This document shows, one piece after another, positions 18,698-24,132 of a stretch of 24,132 bases of DNA. The stretch comes from Heliocybe sulcata (taxonomy: Eukaryota; Basidiomycota; Agaricomycetes; Gloeophyllales; Gloeophyllaceae): the NCBI GenBank assembly GCA_004369045.1, contig ML213508.1, forward strand, positions 41,380 to 65,511, in the 5' to 3' direction. The notes below the pieces were generated by a model, which saw only the letters and a program-made list of their open reading frames with translations, made no database searches and was not told the origin of the DNA. Every line of letters begins with the position of its first letter. Positions within the stretch are counted from its first letter, which is position 1. The translations under genes were made by a program, and so were the position numbers.

Positions 18698-19494
18698 GCT
18701 GTGCGCTCGGTGGAGCGACTTTAGTCAACGTTGTCTTTGCTGGTTCCGCGGATGGTTACTTTCTGGTGTAACTGGCGTATCCCCGACCCCTTCTGTTCTG
18801 TCCTGTTTCTTTTTCCGGCTGGTATACAGATCGTTATCCCGAGTGGTGCATTGTTTGGGACACTTGAGAGAGTCGCAGTCGCTGAACGTGAAAATGTCGC
18901 GGAAAGGATATTGTACTGGTAGTATCTCAATTGGAAGATGTGCTGCAGGACGTATTTCGAATTGAATACCCGCAATGCCTGTGCTCAGATCATACAAGTG
19001 GTTCACGACTAAATATGCAGAGCTGGATGAGGCATGGGACGAAATCTAGGTTAAACACGCTGTTAGGGTTGTGTCAGGCAAGCAATGTGCCAAGTTGCCC
19101 GTCAGGATTAGCGTCGATCATCCCGCGGGGTATCTGCCTTGCACTCGGCACCGGGTGGACCTATCTCGGATCGCAAATGTTATTCTCGTATTGAGCTGCG
19201 TCGATTGTCCCGCGTCGAGAGTCGAAGGCTTTGATGGCGCACGTGGCATTTGCTTCCGCATCCCACCAGAAGGCTTCGGTATATAACCCAACGCAGAGCC
19301 AGACGCGATGGCCTCTGCCCTTTTCCTGCGACCGCGATAAGAGTCGAGTGTGGGTCCCAGTGCTTGGCTGTTGACGTGATATGTGCTAAGTCGGACACGT
19401 GTTGGCTTCCGAAGTCTATACCAGCAGAACGTGTCCTCTACCCCAGCTTAAATACCTCCCCTCTAATCCTTTCTTGACAGTCTGCTCCATCGCA
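18698..19494. other. Intergenic region between thaumatin-like and Zn2Cys6 genes
   Basis: About 800 bases without a recognised gene. A TATATAA at 19279-19285 precedes an eleven-codon ATG frame (19309) and looks incidental. Close to the next gene, ttaaata at 19448-19454 lies 41 bases before its ATG and is the better promoter candidate. Confidence 0.45.
19448..19454 (+). promoter_or_regulatory. TATA-like element upstream of the Zn2Cys6 gene
   Basis: The word ttaaata sits 41 bases before ATG 19495, followed by a pyrimidine-rich stretch (cctcccctctaatcctttct) of the kind seen at fungal transcription starts. Confidence 0.4.
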
Positions 19495-20508
19495 ATGGAC
19501 TACCATTCTGCCACACACCCACCACACTCTCTCGACCCCTACGACATCCCTGACCATTACAACCAGGGTCATCCTTGGCCCGACGACCACACCCAGTCCC
19601 ACAATCCCGCCTTCCACTATACCCCGCCGTACGAGCAAGACTGGCTCGTAAGTACCGAGTACCACCCCAATCGACCCCCTCCCATCTCACTCTCCTCCAG
19701 CCATCGCACCACGACAGGCCCCTCTCCTACCACGAGCTCGTCGCCCTTGGCCAACAACCCATCGTCAACTTCGGCTCGACCCTCTGGGACGCGCTGCTCG
19801 AACCCGAACGCCCCCGCGTCCCCTCCCTCGCCTACTCGCCGCCCGACAAGCCCCCCGACCAGACGTGGTACCTCTCCGGCTGCGACGTGCGCGCCATGCC
19901 GCAGTCGGCGTGGTCAGCCGCTTACGGCGGCACCTCGGACGTGCAGGACGGGGTACGAGATGCTGATGCTTGCCATCCGGGGCTGGGACACAACGTAAGC
20001 CCGCTTCCCCGCGCCCCCGTGCCCGCGTAACTGACGTACCCCCCCTCTTCCTTCCTCTCGTCCCCCGCAGACCGCATCACCAGACATGACCAGCGGGGCT
20101 TCTTCCATTGCCAAGGTTTCCGGACCCGAGAAGCCCCCCCACATCATGCTCGAACACACCCTCACCCTCTCGCTCGACATCCCCAAGAAGAAAGACGACA
20201 AGAAGACCGTCATGGCCTGTCTCTTCTGCCGGGAGCGCAAGATCGCGTGTGGGCCCCCGCCGCCGGACGCCGTGGACCGGACGTGCAAGTACGTTTGTTT
20301 CTCTTCCTGTTCCTGTTCCTGTTTGTGCTGGGGTGTGTGGAGAGGCTGATTGATTGATTGATTGATGGGTAGGCAGTGTAAGAAGAGGAAGCAGGCGTGT
20401 CGGTACCCGACGGAGTGTTATCGCGGGCAGCGCAGGGGGGGGAGGAAGAAGAAGAAGAATGCCGAGGATATGCAGGCGGGTAAGAAGGCGCGGGATAGCG
20501 TGTCTTAG
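19495..20508 (+). CDS. Zn2Cys6 fungal transcription factor with C-terminal zinc cluster
   Basis: Exon 1 is 19495-19647 (MDYHSATHPPHSLDPYD...); intron 19648-19700; exon 2 has SYHELVALGQQPIVNFGSTL and LSGCDVRAMPQSAWSAAYGG; then an intron starting at 19995 and ending at 20070 or 20093; then EKPPHIMLEHTLTLSLDIPK and the zinc cluster ACLFCRERKIACG...TCKQCKKRKQACRYPTEC. Intron 20289-20372 cuts the cluster between TC and QC. Spacing CX2CX6C...CX2CX6C is the binuclear zinc type, DNA-binding in the nucleus, with a basic tail (RRGGRKKKKN). Near 19948-19951 (gggg) the frame YEMLMLAIRGWDTT, which looks natural, is one base out from exon 2. A spliced reading without correction (GVRDADACHPGLGHN) also stays open, so the gene may be intact or mildly broken. 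Confidence 0.7.
20310..20366. repeat. Short simple repeats inside the zinc-cluster intron
   Basis: Three copies of ttcctg and, nearer the 3' site, four to five copies of tgat occur within intron 20289-20372. They sit wholly inside the intron, between the halves of the zinc cluster. Confidence 0.7.
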
Positions 20509-20862
20509 ACGGGCATCCATATGTTATCCAGTACCGCGCATTTCGGAATTGAGTCGAGGTTTTCAGTTTGGACTAAGTATACGACCATGAACAACAGGCT
20601 ATCCACACTGGTATCCCAAGACCAGGTCTAACCACAGAATGGGCGAACAGGACCGCGCTAACTTCGCGAGCACTATAGTATCACACTCGATCCAATACCC
20701 ATCGTCCAGTCTTGCATCCCACCACCACCGTTTGCGATGATCACCAGTATAACGGAGAGCAAACGATATCCCTTCGCACCCCTCCGAACCCACTGGGACC
20801 CGAGCACCCATGCGTATCGAGTGGCGACAAGGAGGTGGAAACGAGTACACAGGTGCACATCA
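20509..20862. other. Spacer between Zn2Cys6 gene and hAT element
   Basis: No gene recognised in about 350 bases. Its last eight bases plus the next (20863-20870, atatcaac) abut the hAT end. Confidence 0.4.
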
Positions 20863-20870
20863 ATATCAAC
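20863..20870. other. Candidate left 8-bp target-site duplication of the hAT element
   Basis: The bases atatcaac directly precede the presumed terminal TAGTGATG. hAT elements make 8-bp duplications. The right-hand copy is outside the window, so this is a prediction. Confidence 0.4.
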
Positions 20871-20880
20871 TAGTGATGCC

Positions 20881-21000
20881 GACGTTCAGTCCGGAACCCC
20901 GGTGAACGCGTTCAGGACCGGAACTGAACGGACGTTCACGTTCGACGTTCGGAGGTCTCCCTGGACTGAACGCAACGTCCAGTTCAGGGTTCAGCACCCG
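20881..21000. repeat. Subterminal GTTC/GAAC array of the hAT element
   Basis: I count seven GTTC and five GAAC in about 115 bases, many extended to GTTCAG/CTGAAC or ACGTTC. The density is far above chance, and the position, just inside the terminus, fits transposase binding sites of hAT elements. Confidence 0.7.
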
Positions 21001-21597
21001 ACGCACTGCAGAGAACGTTGCCGGATGCGTCCGAACGCGTGGACCCAATGCAGGAAGATTTCAAACTCCGCAGTCAACGAAGCTGGCATTCGTTGCTGTG
21101 GTATCCGTCTCTTCTCTCTGTGATTGCTGTGACCATTGGGTACGATTCTCCTGGCCTACCAAATATGACTCTATTAATGCTTAACAGGCGGTTTCTGTGT
21201 TACAGACTGACAAGTCCATGCGTCATGCTCGACGCTCAACTTCGACCGTAGGTAATGAACAGTCATTGACGAAGAGCACACTTGTTGCAATATTGAGGTC
21301 CAATATTTACCCCCCCGAGGTCAATACAGAAATGGCCATAGATGAGTTGTGCGTGCTGTCCGTCTCGGCTTCGACGCTGTCCAACTGTTCGAACTTCGCA
21401 ATAGTATGTGCTGATTTGTGGTTCCGATGAGGACAGTATTTTCTTCATTTTCTTCTCGTGAATTCTCTATCAATTTAGGCTGTGATCTATCCCGAGAATG
21501 GCATACAGCAACTCAGAATGTGCGCGGTCGATGCAACGTACCCTCAATTATTCTGCTGACTTTCCTACGTTTTAGGCTGCTTTTCCTGGCCCAGAAT
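21001..21597. other. 5' noncoding region of the hAT element
   Basis: No gene recognised. It contains a few more GAACG words near 21013-21040 and then ordinary sequence up to the TATA box. Short open frames here show no family signature. Confidence 0.4.
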
Positions 21598-21607
21598 TAT
21601 ATATAAA
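21598..21607 (+). promoter_or_regulatory. TATA box of the hAT transposase
   Basis: TATATATAAA lies 46 bases upstream of the transposase ATG (21654). An ATG at 21628 opens a 14-codon frame in another phase that overlaps the main start and ends at 21672; it might reduce translation if transcripts begin before it. Confidence 0.6.
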
Positions 21608-21653
21608 GCTGGCATGTTCGTACTGCAATGGAGCAAGACCGGCCCTCTCGACG

Positions 21654-24132
21654 ATGTCAAACTGTGCTCTAGGAAGTGACGGCATACTCAAAGATGCTGA
21701 GGACATTGTATGGTATGACTCTGAATCTGACGACCACCCGCTCCCCGCTTCTTCTGCATCTCGGCAAGATAGTATTTCGACTCGGTCAAAGCCTGTCCAG
21801 AATGCCTTCGATGTGCTTGGTCAGGCTGCACGGAAGGTCGCAAGTGTATGCCAGTCAAGCCGCCGCCGGAAGCCCTCTGCCAAAGTCACCGACCCCGACA
21901 ATGCTGCATCATCTGCTGGCAAGAAGAGGCCGTATTCTGACTCTGACTCAGAGCAGGATGCTTTACTAGTGCCACCAAAGCACTGTGCTGTAGCAAAGCA
22001 AGCCGACCATGATGCTGATGGCGATACTGAACATGGCAACGAGGATGAATGTGATGCTGAGGAGGGCAAGGAGGTTGTCGATCAGAGTGATGTGAGTGGC
22101 AATGAAGAGAGTGATGACGAGGGAGGTGTTGCTGGATGCAAAGGGCGGGATGATGCTCTCGCACTCAACGAGGAGGATAGAGCAGTATGTACTTTATTAT
22201 GACTTGCTGCTGTGATCTTAACATTGATCTAGGTCCGCCAAGAAGTTACGTGAGCTGACCGCACAGCCGATATCAAATTGATCTTCGAAGCCGCTAACCG
22301 TACCAATGCAAAGACGGGTAAGGATGAGAATGGCTATATATGCTTGATTTGCAAGTAAGTACAACTCATAATCAACCTCTAATCTGCTTATTCGGTCCTA
22401 CATAATGCAGGAAAGCTAAAGTAGATACCTTTATGACTGGGAGCATCTCGAGCCTTCGCGCACATATCAGGAGGTATGTATCTTATCTTTTCCTTACCGA
22501 GTTGTCTGAACTTAAGATATCTGATCAGGAATCCCAAGACGCACTTTCCGACATACGAAAGGCGCTGCAACACATGTGGTATCAAGATGCATGATTGTGC
22601 GATTCCTCCTACCGTAACAGATGGCATGTAAGTGATGTCAGTTACTCTTGCGCCGCGCTGACTCGGAGCTGATGCTGTGCAGGAAACAGACGACCCTTGA
22701 TACCAATTTGGAGCCAAAACCGCCCATATTCACATCCGAGGGTCTGGTAGAGTACATTGTGGAGCTGATCGTCTGCGAGGATAAGGTATGCTGCATTTAA
22801 ATCCATCAGTAATTAAGGATTTACACCCTTTAGGCATTCCAAATGATTGATAAGGGGCCATTTCGTCGATTACTCAAGTATATACGCCCAACGCTCAAGG
22901 ATCGTGACATTCCCCATCGCACCAAGCTACGGGAATATGTCCTTGAGAAGGCACAGAAGGGTGTTGAGATCATCAAGAACAAGTATAAGGTACGGGGTTG
23001 TATATATGACGATTATTAGTTCTTTATGTCTTCAAGGACATTCCCGGAGAGTTTGCACTTACATTCGACTCCTGGACTGAGGGCGACACCTTCTTATCAG
23101 TCACGGGAACATATGTCGATGCGCCGCCTGATAGACCTGACGACTGGTATTTGAGGACTGATCAGCTTGCCTATACCCCCCTGAGAGGGAACCACAGCGG
23201 TACGAACATTGCAAAGGTCTTGGTACACACAGTCAATCGCTACGGAATAGCAGATAAAGTAAGTCATTCAGTGAATGTTACACTAGAACAGTGATGACTT
23301 CCGTAGGTCGGCCACCTCACTGCCGATAATGCAACAAATAATGACACTGCTGCCCGTGCCTTTGGCAAGCATATCGATCCACAAGGCAAACGTTGGAAGG
23401 CCAAGGAACGGCGCATAATGTATGTCTTAGTCTCATTTCAAATATTCTATGGTTCTCTAATGTGCCGCAGGTGTCTTGAACATGCAATACACCTTGGCGC
23501 CAAGCATTTCACGCAGAAGATATCACCAACACTTGCACGTCCTTTGCTCAAGAAGATTCACTGGGCATTCAAGAAAGCAAAGGTAGGCAATGACGAGGAC
23601 CTTGACCTTGATGCACTCGACCAGGAGTTGAGCGATATGGGCTTCGGAGAAGACGGCGATGGCGACATAGGTCAGGACACGCTCGATGATGATGGAGATG
23701 ATGAGGATGTCGAGGAGTTCAATGTAGGCGATGCTGTGGGAAAAGCGCTCGCTCTCGTTGCGCAGGTGTGTCGCCATCAGCTTCCTCGTTGGATCCAAGG
23801 CTTGAAATTATTGCAGATCAGGAAATCTACACAAGCGAAGGCCTACTTCAAGAAGACCTGCCAAGAAGTCGGGGTACCTGTTTTACAGCTCCTCCAGTGG
23901 GTACGAACGCGCTGGGCATCGCTCTTCAACTTCCTCGACCGTCTGCTACATGTTCGCAAGGTACGAGATACTCATTATTTGTGAAATCAAGACTCAGTTC
24001 ATCTCCTCTAGGCTGTCGATCGCTTCGTGAGGCTTGCTGATATGACGGAGGAGGTGTAAGGGCTACCTTAACAACCAGTGAGCTGGCAAGGCTGCACGTT
24101 GTTGAAGGGAGTTCCAAAGCAAATATATACAC
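21654..24132 (+). pseudogene. hAT-family transposase, partial and probably decayed
   Basis: ATG 21654 opens an acidic N-terminal region. The gene is cut by many short introns: 22185-22232, 22355-22410, 22474-22528, 22628-22682, 22786-22833, 22990-23036, 23259-23306, 23420-23470, 23766-23816 and 23961-24011; joins are in phase. Seen in order: a BED-type finger (GYICLICKKAKVDT, then LRAHIRRNP), FALTFDSWTEGDTFLSVTGT with a catalytic Asp (23067-23069), HLTADNATNND (Asp at 23324-23326), MCLEHAIHLGAKHF, an acidic insert, and VPVLQLLQWVRTRWASLF. An in-frame TGA (22251-22253) follows the first intron, and a shift near 24050-24062 separates ADMTEE from LTTSELARLHVVEG. The enzyme would cut and paste the element. 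The C-terminal dimerisation domain is beyond the window. Confidence 0.78.

Larger units (their letters stand above)
20871..24132 (+). mobile_element. hAT DNA transposon, left part (runs off the window)
   Basis: The left end is placed at TAGTGATGCCGACG (20871), the style of hAT termini. It is followed by a subterminal stretch (20881-21000) packed with GTTC/GAAC words, then a 5' region with a TATATATAAA box, then a transposase with BED finger, DSW and ADNATNND motifs. The right end, the hATC dimerisation domain and the right inverted repeat are not in the window, so the left boundary is not proven by an inverted partner. Confidence 0.7.

Noticed and set aside
1-24132. tRNA, rRNA or CRISPR-like arrays
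   Set aside because: No cloverleaf-like segment with tRNA promoter boxes, no rRNA signature and no regularly spaced short repeats were seen by eye.

Overview
The window reads as a piece of an Agaricomycete (mushroom-forming basidiomycete) chromosome. The signs are genes split by many introns of about 45-85 nt with GT..AG ends and CTAAC-type branch points, fungal-only families (a FunK1-type kinase relic and a small Zn2Cys6 regulator), and the usual transposon mix of that group. No rRNA, tRNA, CRISPR or bacterial-type operon was seen. Most of the window is mobile DNA around a short strip of host genes.

Layout. (1) 1-6092, minus strand: a Ty3/Gypsy LTR retrotransposon entering from its 5' end, with a 300-bp LTR (5793-6092), leader, Gag, CCHC knuckle, a long uncharacterised linker, retropepsin, reverse transcriptase and RNase H. 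Integrase and the 3' LTR lie beyond position 1. Three in-frame stops and one frameshift make it defective. (2) 6093-8591, plus: a decayed FunK1-type kinase gene that starts at the LTR edge and has lost its catalytic Asp. (3) 8849-17174: a complete 8326-bp CACTA (EnSpm/CMC) DNA transposon with about 90-bp terminal inverted repeats starting CACGG and a candidate 3-bp TCG target duplication. Its minus strand carries a four-exon tnp2-type transposase (1055 codons) and a second protein of about 590 aa; both look intact on paper. Its left arm holds tandem repeats and what looks like a captured host gene fragment. (4) 17178-20508, plus: host strip with two TATA-led secreted-protein-like units (one start-less, one thaumatin-like with a frameshifted leader) and a Zn2Cys6 gene with its zinc cluster at the C terminus. 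(5) 20871-24132, plus: the left part of a hAT transposon with a GTTC/GAAC-rich subterminal array and an intron-rich transposase that runs off the window with at least one nonsense codon.

The most notable object is the CACTA element. Its gene structure is self-consistent (all exon phases agree), its terminal 72 bp are identical at both ends, and each end contains a built-in hairpin and repeated TGTCCA-type motifs. It could therefore be recent, possibly autonomous, with an accessory protein of unknown role. I did not find a clearly new defence or signalling system. Family names rest on motif recognition by eye; no database search was run.
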